Shown here: in pieces, positions 1 to 8,380 of the stretch
Numbering within the stretch: the first letter of the stretch is position 1
How the letters are laid out: each line of letters starts with the position of its first letter
Source of the DNA: Bordetella ansorpii
GTDB lineage: Bacteria > Pseudomonadota > Gammaproteobacteria > Burkholderiales > Burkholderiaceae_B
Assembly: GCF_900078315.1 (NCBI RefSeq)
Contig: NZ_FKBS01000014.1
Span: 618,802 to 682,801, forward strand
Reading direction: 5' to 3'
DNA length: 64,000 nt
Translations under genes and position numbers: made by a program
Notes under the pieces: model-generated
What the model saw: only the letters and a program-made list of their open reading frames with translations
Told to the model about the DNA's origin: nothing
Database searches by the model: none

Positions 1-1506
1 GCCCGCCGCGCCGACCGCGTCGGCCAGCAGCGCGTCCAGCGGGATTTCCTGGCCGTTCAGCGTGGCCTTGGCGCCGTCGTAGACGAAGTCGGTCACGACA
101 TTGTCGCCATCGACGCGCGCGACGTTCATCATCATCGCCATGCCCAGCGCCGACTGCAACTGGTCGTTGGCCTGGGCGGCTGCCTGTTCGGGCGTGGCGC
201 CCGCGGTGGCCACGAACGTGCGGGCCAGCAGGTCCTGGGCCATCGGCTTGTTGATGGCGGCATGCGCCTGCATCGACTTGATCGCCTGGCGCACCAGGTC
301 CTGGACCGGCGCGTCAGTGTCCTTCAGCGGCTGCAACGCCAGCGAATAGGTGATGCGGGCCTCGCCCTTGTCGGTTTTCCACAGGATGGGGTCGATCGCC
401 AGGGTGGGGCTGGCCACCAGCACGTCCCGCACGTCGTTGGCGACGCGCTTCATCAGCGCTTCCGACGTCTTGGGATCGGGGGCGGCCGGCTGCGGCGCGG
501 CCGGCTGCGGGTCGGCCGCGCCGGTGGATTCGGCCATCATCGCGCTGACCAGGTCGCTGTAGGTCTTGGCCAGCTTCTCGGAGGCCTTGCCGTCCAGGTT
601 GGCCAGCTTGATGACGGCCTGGCCGCCGCCCATGTCGGTGGTGCCCAGGCGGAACTTGCCGACGCTGTAGGCAGCCTCGCCGTTCAGCAGCTTGTCGTCT
701 TCGTTGATGACCAGCTTGTAGCCCAGGTCGTCCAGGCTCATCGGATACTGCTTGCCCTGCAGTTCGACGCGCTTGACCTGCATGTTGGTGTTGCCCACGG
801 ACATGCCGAACTTGCCCATGTGCGTGTCCAGGTCCATGGACATGCCGCTGATGGCGACCTTGTCGACCTGCTCGTCCTTCGGATTCGTGGCCACCAGCGA
901 ATCGGATTTGAACGAGCCTTTGATCGCCTGGCTCTCGCGCTTGTACGCGGCTTGCATCGTGGCGCCGCTGAACTCCAGCGTCAGCCCGTCCTGCGTGCTC
1001 TTGATGGGCGCCAGGCCGCCGGTGCCGGTGCTGTCGCCGCTGTAGTGGATGACCGTGTCGCTCCACAGCGGCGCCTTGCCGTTGGTCAGCGCGAAAAAGG
1101 GTTTAAGGGCTTCGGTCTGGGCCACTTCGGCATGGACGAAGGCGGCATTGGGCAGGATGTGGCCCCGCGCCAGCGCGCCGCCGGGGAACGGGCCGTGCTG
1201 CACGGTGGCGTCGAATTCGAGCATGCCCGGTTCGATGGCGAACGCCTTGTCGCCCGTGATGGCCGCGGGAGCGGACATGACCAGGCCGTAGCGCACCTTG
1301 GTGGAGAAGAAGCCGCGCTCGTAGCTGACCTGGCGCAGCTCGACCTTGTAGGGCGCCGGCAGGGCCTTTGCCATCTGGTCGTTGACTTCCTTCACGCGGG
1401 CGGGCGCCTCGGCCTCGATCCGCTTGCCGGTGTACCACGTGGCGCCCAGCCAGGCGACTCCACCCACGACGACTACACCAGCGACGATCGCCACACCTTT
1501 CTTCAT
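1..1506 (-). CDS. DUF945 (YdgA-like) family protein, C-terminus cut by window edge
   Basis: The reading frame opens with MKKGVAIVAG at 1506 and stays open to base 1, giving 502 visible residues; the stop lies outside the window. An N-terminal hydrophobic helix (about residues 4-22) is followed by a long, soluble, probably periplasmic region that matches the YdgA/DUF945 pattern: repeated beta-rich stretches such as YERGFFST near residue 48 and a C-terminal section rich in Q/A helices. A Pro/Ala linker (about residues 335-350) separates the two halves. Function of the family is not established; a membrane-anchored envelope protein is the most that can be said. It is read away from the next operon and is separated from it by about 180 bases, so it is probably its own unit. 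Confidence 0.75.
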   Translation of the reverse strand, partial: MKKGVAIVAGVVVVGGVAWLGATWYTGKRIEAEAPARVKEVNDQMAKALPAPYKVELRQVSYERGFFSTKVRYGLVMSAPAAITGDKAFAIEPGMLEFDATVQHGPFPGGALARGHILPNAAFVHAEVAQTEALKPFFALTNGKAPLWSDTVIHYSGDSTGTGGLAPIKSTQDGLTLEFSGATMQAAYKRESQAIKGSFKSDSLVATNPKDEQVDKVAISGMSMDLDTHMGKFGMSVGNTNMQVKRVELQGKQYPMSLDDLGYKLVINEDDKLLNGEAAYSVGKFRLGTTDMGGGQAVIKLANLDGKASEKLAKTYSDLVSAMMAESTGAADPQPAAPQPAAPDPKTSEALMKRVANDVRDVLVASPTLAIDPILWKTDKGEARITYSLALQPLKDTDAPVQDLVRQAIKSMQAHAAINKPMAQDLLARTFVATAGATPEQAAAQANDQLQSALGMAMMMNVARVDGDNVVTDFVYDGAKATLNGQEIPLDALLADAVGAAG

Positions 1507-1683
1507 CTTTTTACGCTCGGTCGGTTATTGATGAGACGGCTGCGCGGACGGAGAGTCGGCCGGCGCAGCCTGCGGGCTTTTGAGCCCGCGGCGAGTATAC
1601 CGGCGGGGTCGTAAGCGAATCTCGCGGCGCCGTTACCAGCATTGTCAAAATGCAAGCGAGGCTTCTTTTAGGGTTAACAGGCC

Positions 1684-3159
1684 CTACAGGTCATCCAGGG
1701 GATAGATCGGGCGGCGCACGTGCTCGTACTTCACCTGACCGTAATCCGAGGTGGTGACGCCCATGCCGGTGCATTCGATCACCTGCGTGGCCATGTCGGC
1801 GAAACCGGCGCGCCAGTGCACGCGGCTCTTCAGGGCGACGTAGCGTTTCTGCAGCGGGTCGATGCCCGCCGACAGCAGGCAGTTCACGTCGAAGGGTTCC
1901 TGGTGGCGCGACACGATCACGATCTCGACGCGGCCCGTGTCCAGCACCACGGTCAGGCCGGTATCGTTGCGCACGCCGCGGTACATGGGGCCGCGGTTCA
2001 GGTACACGCCGTCGAACACCAGCTTGACGCGGCCGGTCAGCGTCAATGGCCGGTTCTGCTGCCGCAGGGCGGGCATGGGCACCTTGCCGCCCAGTTCCAG
2101 CGTGATGTCGTGGCCCACGCCGGCGCCGGCCGCCAGCAGCGCCGCCTGCGGATCGCAAATGGCGTAGAAGGCGACGTTCTCCAGTTCCTGGCGCAGGATC
2201 TCGGCCAGCACGGCCGTGGTGTCCATGGTGCCGCCCGAACCGGTGTTGTCGTAGTGGTCCAGCAGGATCACCGGGCCGTCGGCCAGCGCCTTGGCGCGCG
2301 CGATGGCCGGCTCCAGCGGCTCGGAATGGAACACCCACTGCGCGCGGTGCCGCCAGGCGGTGTCCAGCAGCTCGTCGCGATGGCGCTGCGCCTCGGCCAG
2401 GTCGGCATCCGTACAGACCACGGCGGACAGGCCCGCCTCGCGGATGTCCGCGTGCGGAAAGCCGGTGAACACCGATGCGGCGATCACGCCCTGCGCCTCC
2501 AGCGCCTTGCAGCGTTCCTGCAGCGACTTGTTGGGGTCGGCATGGGTGCCCTGGCACATGATGTGCGGCAGCATGGGCTTGTTGCCCCAGGCCATCACCG
2601 GACGGATCTCGCCGCGCAGCGTGCGTGCGATGGCATCCGCCGCGCGCACGCCGGCTTCGCGGATGTCCACGTGCGGATAGGTATGGAAGCCGGTGATCAC
2701 CGTGGCGTGGCGCACGATGTCGTCGTACATATTGGCGTGCATGTCCAGCGTCACGCCCACGGGCGTGGCGGGATCGATCCGGCGCAGCCGGGCGAGCAGC
2801 GTGCCTTCGGCATCTTCCACGCCCTCGGCCACCATGGCGCCGTGCAGGTCCAGCAGGATGGCGTCGAAGCCGCCGCGCCGCACTTCGTCCAGGATCAGGC
2901 CGCACAGGCGCTCGTAGGTGGCGCGGCCGGTGGGCGCGCTGGGCCAGGACTCGGCCGCCACCGGCACGACGATCTCGGCGCCTTCGCGGCGCGCGATCTC
3001 GATGTAGCCGCCCAGGCCGCTGTCGGTGCCTTCATAGGCGCGGATGGCGCGCTCGCCGGACAGTATCTCGGGGTTGCCGCGGAAGAACCGTTCCAGCGGG
3101 GTGGGCACGGGCGAGAACGTGTTCGTCTCGTGCTTGATCATTGCCAACAGCCAACGCAT
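1684..3159 (-). CDS. M81 family metallopeptidase (MlrC-like)
   Basis: A 491-residue protein of the MlrC/DUF1485 family, named for the zinc peptidase of microcystin breakdown; in other bacteria the substrates are mostly unknown small peptides or amides. The N-terminus carries HETNTFSP (residues 10-17), then DLHGAM (104-109) and LDMHAN (139-144), which hold the expected metal ligands, and DHYDNTGSGG in the C-terminal half. The start at 3159 is chosen because GGGAG lies seven bases upstream and the family motif begins right after it; a longer frame reaching 3285 lacks support. It is the last gene of a minus-strand operon with a peptide-type ABC transporter, which suggests it hydrolyses what the transporter brings in (inference). 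Confidence 0.85.
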   Translation of the reverse strand: MRWLLAMIKHETNTFSPVPTPLERFFRGNPEILSGERAIRAYEGTDSGLGGYIEIARREGAEIVVPVAAESWPSAPTGRATYERLCGLILDEVRRGGFDAILLDLHGAMVAEGVEDAEGTLLARLRRIDPATPVGVTLDMHANMYDDIVRHATVITGFHTYPHVDIREAGVRAADAIARTLRGEIRPVMAWGNKPMLPHIMCQGTHADPNKSLQERCKALEAQGVIAASVFTGFPHADIREAGLSAVVCTDADLAEAQRHRDELLDTAWRHRAQWVFHSEPLEPAIARAKALADGPVILLDHYDNTGSGGTMDTTAVLAEILRQELENVAFYAICDPQAALLAAGAGVGHDITLELGGKVPMPALRQQNRPLTLTGRVKLVFDGVYLNRGPMYRGVRNDTGLTVVLDTGRVEIVIVSRHQEPFDVNCLLSAGIDPLQKRYVALKSRVHWRAGFADMATQVIECTGMGVTTSDYGQVKYEHVRRPIYPLDDL

Positions 3160-3245
3160 CGCATGCTCCCTGTCGAATGACGCGAAGAACGGGCACAGGC
3201 CCGTCCGCGAGGTGCTTCGTGCTGGATAGCGCCCGAGGTCAGGCG

Positions 3246-5834
3246 CTATCCGGCGCGCAGCGGCCGGAAATTGCGGAAATCCCAATCGCGCCCCGGAGCA
3301 GCCTCGAGCAGGGCGCGGGTGTAGTCATGCCGTGGCGACACCAGCACCGCCTGCGCGGGACCGGTCTCGACCACGCGGCCTTGCAGCATCACGGCGATGG
3401 TGTCGCAGACCTGCGCGGCCACGCGCAGGTCGTGCGTGATGAAGAGCACGCTGATGCCGGTGCGCTGGCGCACCGCTTCCAGCAGGTCCAGCACCTGGGC
3501 CTGCACGGACACGTCCAGCGCCGAGACGGCCTCGTCGGCCACCAGCACCTGCGGCTCCATCACCAGCGCGCGCGCGATGCACAGGCGCTGGCGCTGGCCG
3601 CCCGAGAACTGGTGCGGATAGCGCCGCATGGCGTCCGGCCCGATGCCGACCACGCCCAGCATGTCCGCCGCGCGGGCCTGCGCCTGGCCGCGCGGCATGC
3701 CGAAATTCAGCAGCCCTTCGATCAGCGAATCGCCCACGGTGCGGCGCGGATTGAGCGAGCGGTAGGGGTCCTGGAAGACGATCTGCACGCGCTTGCGCAT
3801 CGGCCGCAGTGCCGCGCCGGACAGGCGGGCCAGGTCGGCGCCGTCCATCAGCAGGCTGCCGTGCGTGGGCTCGATCAGCCGGGCGACGCAGCGCGCCACC
3901 GTGGACTTGCCGGAGCCCGATTCGCCGACCAGGCCCAGGATTTCGCCGCGCCGCAGCGTCAGGTCGACGTCCTTGGCGGCCACGACGCGGCGCGCGTTCA
4001 TCGACAGCAGGCGCGACGAGGAATAAGTGCGGCCCAGGCCGCGCACCTGCAGCACGACCTCGCCCTCCGGGGCGGCGCGCGGCGCGGGCGCCAGGCTGGG
4101 CACGGACGACACCAGCCGGCGCGTGTAATGGTGCGCCGGCCGCGCCAGGATGTCGTCGCGCGTGCCGGTCTCGATCATCTGGCCGCGGTTCACCACGGCG
4201 ATGCGGTCAGCGATCTCGGCCACCACGCCGAAGTCGTGCGTGATGAACAGCACCGCGGTACCGTGCTTGCGCTGCAACTCGCGGATCAGCGCCAGGATAT
4301 GCCGCTGCGTGGTCACGTCCAGCGCCGTGGTGGGTTCGTCGGCAATCAGGAGCGCGGGCTCCAGGATCAGCGCCATCGCGATGACGATGCGCTGGCGCTG
4401 GCCACCCGACAGCTCGTGCGGATAGGCGTCGTAGATGCGTTCGGGATCGGGCAGGTGCACCGAGCGGAACATCTCCAGCACGCGCGCACGCCGTTCGCCA
4501 CGGGCCATGCGTCGATGCAGCCGCAGCACTTCATCGACCTGCCGGCCGACGCGGTGCACCGGGTTCAAGGCGGTCATGGGTTCCTGGAACACCATGGCCA
4601 TGCGGGTGGCGCGCCATTCGCGCAGGCGCCGCGGGCTGGCGGCCAGCACATCCTCGTCCTGCAACAGGATGGCGCCGCCTGTCGCGGCCAGCGCGCCCTT
4701 GGGCAGCAGCCCCATCACGGCCAGCGCCATGACCGATTTGCCGGAGCCCGACTCGCCGACCACGCAGACCGTTTCGCCCGCGTGCACGTCCAGGCTCAGG
4801 TTGCGCACCACCTGCGCGTCTGCGCCGGTGGCCTGCACGGTCAGGCCGCGCAGCGCCAGGACGGGCGCACTCGTCCTGGCGGCGATGGCGTTGCCGGCGT
4901 GGCGTGCGGGCGGGGATGGCGCTGACGCCAGGCCGGGGACGCCGCGCGCGGGCAGGCGCCGCGGGTCGAAGGCATCGCGCAGCGCATCGCCCAGGATGTT
5001 GATGCTCAGGACCGTCAGCGACAGGAACAGCCCTGGAAACAGGATCAGGCCCGGCAGCAGGCGGAAGAACATGCGGCCTTCGGACATGATGTTGCCCCAG
5101 GACGCGATCTCGGGCGGCACGCCCGCGCCCAGGAAACCGAGGATGGCCTCGGTCAGCATGGCCGAGGCGAATACATAGGTGGCCTGCACCGTCAGCGGCG
5201 CCACCGTGCCGGGCAGCAGATGCCGCCACACCAACTGCGGCAGCGGCGTGCCCAGCGCCAGCGCGGCTTCGACGTAGGGTTCGCCGCGCACGCTCAGGAT
5301 CTGGCCGCGCACCAGCCGCACCACGCGGGGAATCTCGGGCAGCGTGATGGCGAACAGCACCGTGCCCAGGCTGGCGCCGGACACCGACACCAGCGCGATG
5401 GCCAGCAGGATGCCGGGAATCGCCATCAGGGCGTCCATCACGCGCATGATGGGGCCGTCCAGCCAGCGGAACCAGCCCGCCAGCACACCCAGCGCCAGGC
5501 CTGCCGCCGTGCTGGCCAGCGCCGCGCCCAGGCCGGCCGCCAGCGACACGCGGGCGCCGTACGCCACGCGCGACCACACGTCGCGGCCGAAGGCATCGGT
5601 GCCGAACAGGAACTCGCCGAACGGCGGTTTCAGGCGCGAGCCCGGTGCGATGGCGGTGGGATCCACCGTGCCCAGCCAGGGCGCGAACAGCGCCATCAGC
5701 GCCATCAGCGTCAGCACGGCCAGCGCCAGCAGCACCGGCACGCTGCGCAGTTCGCGGCGTACGCGCCGCCAGGCGCCGGCCTCGGCGGGCAGGGGCGCGG
5801 GCAGTGCGGCGGCGGTGTCGTTGGGCGGGGCCAT
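3246..5834 (-). CDS. Fused peptide-type ABC transporter permease and two ATPase domains (DppC-DppD-DppF fusion)
   Basis: An 862-residue protein combining three normally separate subunits. Residues 1 to about 295 are a DppC-type permease with the N-terminal GTDAFGRDVWSR motif and about six membrane helices. Residues about 325-570 are a first ABC ATPase (Walker A GESGSGKSVMA, signature LSGGQRQR, Walker B LLIADEPTTALD). Residues about 595-850 are a second ATPase (GESGSGKSTVA, FSGGQRQR, LVADEAVSALD). All nucleotide-binding motifs look intact. With the DppB-type permease encoded four bases upstream and the binding protein beyond it, a complete dipeptide/oligopeptide/nickel-class importer is made from only three genes. 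The substrate cannot be read from sequence; the neighbours point to a peptide or amino-acid derivative. Confidence 0.9.
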   Translation of the reverse strand: MAPPNDTAAALPAPLPAEAGAWRRVRRELRSVPVLLALAVLTLMALMALFAPWLGTVDPTAIAPGSRLKPPFGEFLFGTDAFGRDVWSRVAYGARVSLAAGLGAALASTAAGLALGVLAGWFRWLDGPIMRVMDALMAIPGILLAIALVSVSGASLGTVLFAITLPEIPRVVRLVRGQILSVRGEPYVEAALALGTPLPQLVWRHLLPGTVAPLTVQATYVFASAMLTEAILGFLGAGVPPEIASWGNIMSEGRMFFRLLPGLILFPGLFLSLTVLSINILGDALRDAFDPRRLPARGVPGLASAPSPPARHAGNAIAARTSAPVLALRGLTVQATGADAQVVRNLSLDVHAGETVCVVGESGSGKSVMALAVMGLLPKGALAATGGAILLQDEDVLAASPRRLREWRATRMAMVFQEPMTALNPVHRVGRQVDEVLRLHRRMARGERRARVLEMFRSVHLPDPERIYDAYPHELSGGQRQRIVIAMALILEPALLIADEPTTALDVTTQRHILALIRELQRKHGTAVLFITHDFGVVAEIADRIAVVNRGQMIETGTRDDILARPAHHYTRRLVSSVPSLAPAPRAAPEGEVVLQVRGLGRTYSSSRLLSMNARRVVAAKDVDLTLRRGEILGLVGESGSGKSTVARCVARLIEPTHGSLLMDGADLARLSGAALRPMRKRVQIVFQDPYRSLNPRRTVGDSLIEGLLNFGMPRGQAQARAADMLGVVGIGPDAMRRYPHQFSGGQRQRLCIARALVMEPQVLVADEAVSALDVSVQAQVLDLLEAVRQRTGISVLFITHDLRVAAQVCDTIAVMLQGRVVETGPAQAVLVSPRHDYTRALLEAAPGRDWDFRNFRPLRAG

Positions 5835-5838
5835 CGCG

Positions 5839-6780
5839 TCAGTACCGGATGCGGGGATCGAACGCCGCGTAGGCGCAATCGACCACCAGGTTGACCAGCA
5901 CGTATAGCGCCGCGAAGAACAGCGTCAGGCCCTGGATGACGGGATAGTCGCGCGCCAGCACGGCCTCGACCACCAGCCGACCGAGGCCGGGAATGTTGAA
6001 CACCGACTCGGTGACCACCACGCCGCTGATCAGCAGCGCGATGCCCAGGCCCACCACCGTGGCGATCGGCACCGCCGCGTTGCGCAGCGCATGGCCCAGC
6101 AGCACGCCGGTCTCGCCACGGCCCTTGGCGCGCGCCGTGCGGATGAAGTCTTCGCCCATGACCTCGATGATGCTGGTGCGGGTGATGCGCGCGATCAGCG
6201 CGACGTACACGGTGGACAGCGCCAGCGCGGGCAGGATCAGCCGCTGCAGCCAGGGCCACGGGCCGCCCGACAGCGGCGCATAGCCCTGGATGGGCAGCCA
6301 GGCCAGCTCGATGGAGAACAGCCAGATCAGCGCGTAGCCGGTGACGAACACCGGCACCGAGAAGCCCAGCACCGACAGGCCCATCACGGCGCGGTCCAGC
6401 AGCCGGCCCTGCCGCCAGGCGGCCAGGACGCCCAGCGGAATCGCCACGGCCAGCGTGAAGACCAGCGTGAGCGCGGCCAGGCCCAGGGTGGGTTCGAGCC
6501 GGCGGGCGATCAGTTGCGAGACCGGCGTACCCGACATCAGCGAGGCGCCCACGTCGCCTTGCAGCAGGTTGCCGCCCCAGATCAGGAATTGCTCGGCCAA
6601 GGGCTTGTCCAGCCCCATGGCCTGGCGGATCTGCGCCACGCGCTCGGGCGTGGCGGCGTCGCCCGCCATGACCACCGCCGGGTCGCCCGGCGCCAGCCGC
6701 AGGATGGCGAACACCACCACGGCCACCAATGCCAGCACGGGCAGGATGGCCAGCAGGCGGCGCAGGATGAACAGAAGCAT
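5839..6780 (-). CDS. Peptide-type ABC transporter permease (DppB-like)
   Basis: A 313-residue inner-membrane permease of the DppB/OppB type. It starts with the usual first helix (MLLFILRRLLAILPVLAL), followed by LAPGDPAVVMAG, then five more hydrophobic helices and the cytoplasmic EAA-type loop around ARAKGRGETGVLLGHALRNA that contacts the ATPase. Length is normal for the family. It is read four bases ahead of the fused permease/ATPase and 22 bases after the binding-protein gene, so the three are surely co-transcribed and form one importer. Confidence 0.92.
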   Translation of the reverse strand: MLLFILRRLLAILPVLALVAVVVFAILRLAPGDPAVVMAGDAATPERVAQIRQAMGLDKPLAEQFLIWGGNLLQGDVGASLMSGTPVSQLIARRLEPTLGLAALTLVFTLAVAIPLGVLAAWRQGRLLDRAVMGLSVLGFSVPVFVTGYALIWLFSIELAWLPIQGYAPLSGGPWPWLQRLILPALALSTVYVALIARITRTSIIEVMGEDFIRTARAKGRGETGVLLGHALRNAAVPIATVVGLGIALLISGVVVTESVFNIPGLGRLVVEAVLARDYPVIQGLTLFFAALYVLVNLVVDCAYAAFDPRIRY

Positions 6781-6802
6781 GGCGGTGCGGGGCTGGGCGC
6801 GT

Positions 6803-8380
6803 TCAAGGCGCCCGGCCGACGTTCCAGAACACGAACGCGGGTGCGCGTACCAGGCCGCTGAGCTTGGTGGAGTACACCGTGGGCACGGCCATCTGGCCCA
6901 GCGGCACGTACAGGCCTTCGTCGATGCCGATGCGCTGCAGCTCGTCCGCGATGCGCTTTTGCTCGGCGGGATCGGCGCTCAGGGCGAAGCGCGTGCGCAG
7001 TTCCTCGACCCGCGGCAGGTCGGGCCAGCCGAACCACGCGTTGTCGCCGTTGGCGGCCGCAGGCGCGGAACGCACCGGATCCATGATGTCGGTGGCGTAC
7101 CAGTTGGTGTTGTGGATGCTCCAGCCGCCCTGTGCCACCGGGGCCTTCGAGGCCCGGCGCGTGGCCACCGTCTGCCAATCCATCGCCGCCAGGTTGACGT
7201 TGAAGCCGGCCGCGCGCAGCGCCTGCGCCATCACCACCGGCTGCGGGCTGAGCGTGCCCAGGTCGGAGGCCTGCATCATGAGCACGGGCGTGTTGTCGTA
7301 GCCGGCCTCTTTCAGCAGCGCGCGAGCCTTGTCGGGATTCGCGCGCACGACCATCCCGCTGTCCGCGTCGCTCTCGAAGGGCGTGCCGCAGCCCCACAGC
7401 GATCCGCAGGTACGCCAGTATTTGGGGTTGCCCACCAGCGCCTTCATCACGTCTTCCTGGCCGATCGCGTACATGGCGGCCTGGCGGATCTTCTTGTTGT
7501 CGAAGGGCGGTTGCTTGAAGTTGAAGCGGTACATCACGTAATAGCTGACCGGGCTGACCGTCTCTTCCTTCAGGTCGGGGTTGCCCTCGACCATGGGCAG
7601 CAGGTCGTACGGGAACTGCTCGACGAAGTCGATCTCGCCGCCCAGCAGCGCGTTGGCCGCCGTCAGCGCGTCGGGCATCACGTCCCATTCGACCTTGTCC
7701 ACCTTGACGACCTTGCCGCCGGCCATGCCGCTGGGCGGCTCCTGGCGCGGCACGTAGTCGGCGTTCTTCACGTACACGGTGCGCACGCCGGGATTGAACT
7801 CGGCCATCTTGAACGGTCCCGAGCCCGTGAAGTCGGTGATGGGCTTGCCCAGCGGTGTTTCGGCGATGCGCTTGGGCATCATGAAGGCGGCCGTACCCGT
7901 GGGCTTGGACAGGGCGCGCAACGCCAGGTCTGTGGGCGCTTTCATGACGATGCGGAAGGTCTTCTCGTCCACCGCCTCGATGCGGTCGGTGAGCTTCAGC
8001 ATGGTGCGGCCCATGATGTCGCCGGCGGCCCAGCGCTGGATGGACGCGACGCAATCCTCCGACGTGACGGGCGTGCCGTCGTGCCACTTCAGGCCCGGCC
8101 GCAGCGTCATCGTATAGGTCGTCAGGTCTTTCGAGATTTCCCACTTCTGCAGCATCTGCGGCTGGATCTTGTTGTCGGCATCGGTGGCCAGCAACGTGTC
8201 GTAGATCATGTAGCCGTGCCACGTCGTGATGTAGGCCGTGGTGGCGTGGGGGTCGGTCAGCCGCAGCGGCGAATTCATGACGGCCTTGATGACCGTCTCG
8301 GCGTGCGCGGCGGCCGTGGCCGCGAGCAGCGCGGCGCCCAGCGCGGCGGCTAGCGCCAGCGTGCGTAGGTGCCTCAGCAT
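6803..8380 (-). CDS. ABC transporter substrate-binding protein, peptide/nickel (SBP family 5)
   Basis: A 525-residue periplasmic binding protein. The start at 8380 gives a clean signal peptide (MLRHLRTLALAAALGAALLA, cleavage near AAHA-ET at about residue 28); a longer frame upstream would bury it. The mature part shows the family 5 layout: LKWHDGTPVTSEDCVASIQR near residue 95, a GSGPFKMAEF block, and a long second lobe. The start codon overlaps the last seven bases of the upstream aldehyde-dehydrogenase-like gene, implying translational coupling. It should bind the ligand for the DppB-type and fused subunits encoded next; the ligand is unknown. Confidence 0.92.
   Translation of the reverse strand: MLRHLRTLALAAALGAALLAATAAAHAETVIKAVMNSPLRLTDPHATTAYITTWHGYMIYDTLLATDADNKIQPQMLQKWEISKDLTTYTMTLRPGLKWHDGTPVTSEDCVASIQRWAAGDIMGRTMLKLTDRIEAVDEKTFRIVMKAPTDLALRALSKPTGTAAFMMPKRIAETPLGKPITDFTGSGPFKMAEFNPGVRTVYVKNADYVPRQEPPSGMAGGKVVKVDKVEWDVMPDALTAANALLGGEIDFVEQFPYDLLPMVEGNPDLKEETVSPVSYYVMYRFNFKQPPFDNKKIRQAAMYAIGQEDVMKALVGNPKYWRTCGSLWGCGTPFESDADSGMVVRANPDKARALLKEAGYDNTPVLMMQASDLGTLSPQPVVMAQALRAAGFNVNLAAMDWQTVATRRASKAPVAQGGWSIHNTNWYATDIMDPVRSAPAAANGDNAWFGWPDLPRVEELRTRFALSADPAEQKRIADELQRIGIDEGLYVPLGQMAVPTVYSTKLSGLVRAPAFVFWNVGRAP

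Noticed and set aside
262-1614. A 450-codon plus-strand frame across the left edge
   Set aside because: It is opposite the DUF945 frame, with low-complexity His/Gln/Val/Gly content and no family features.
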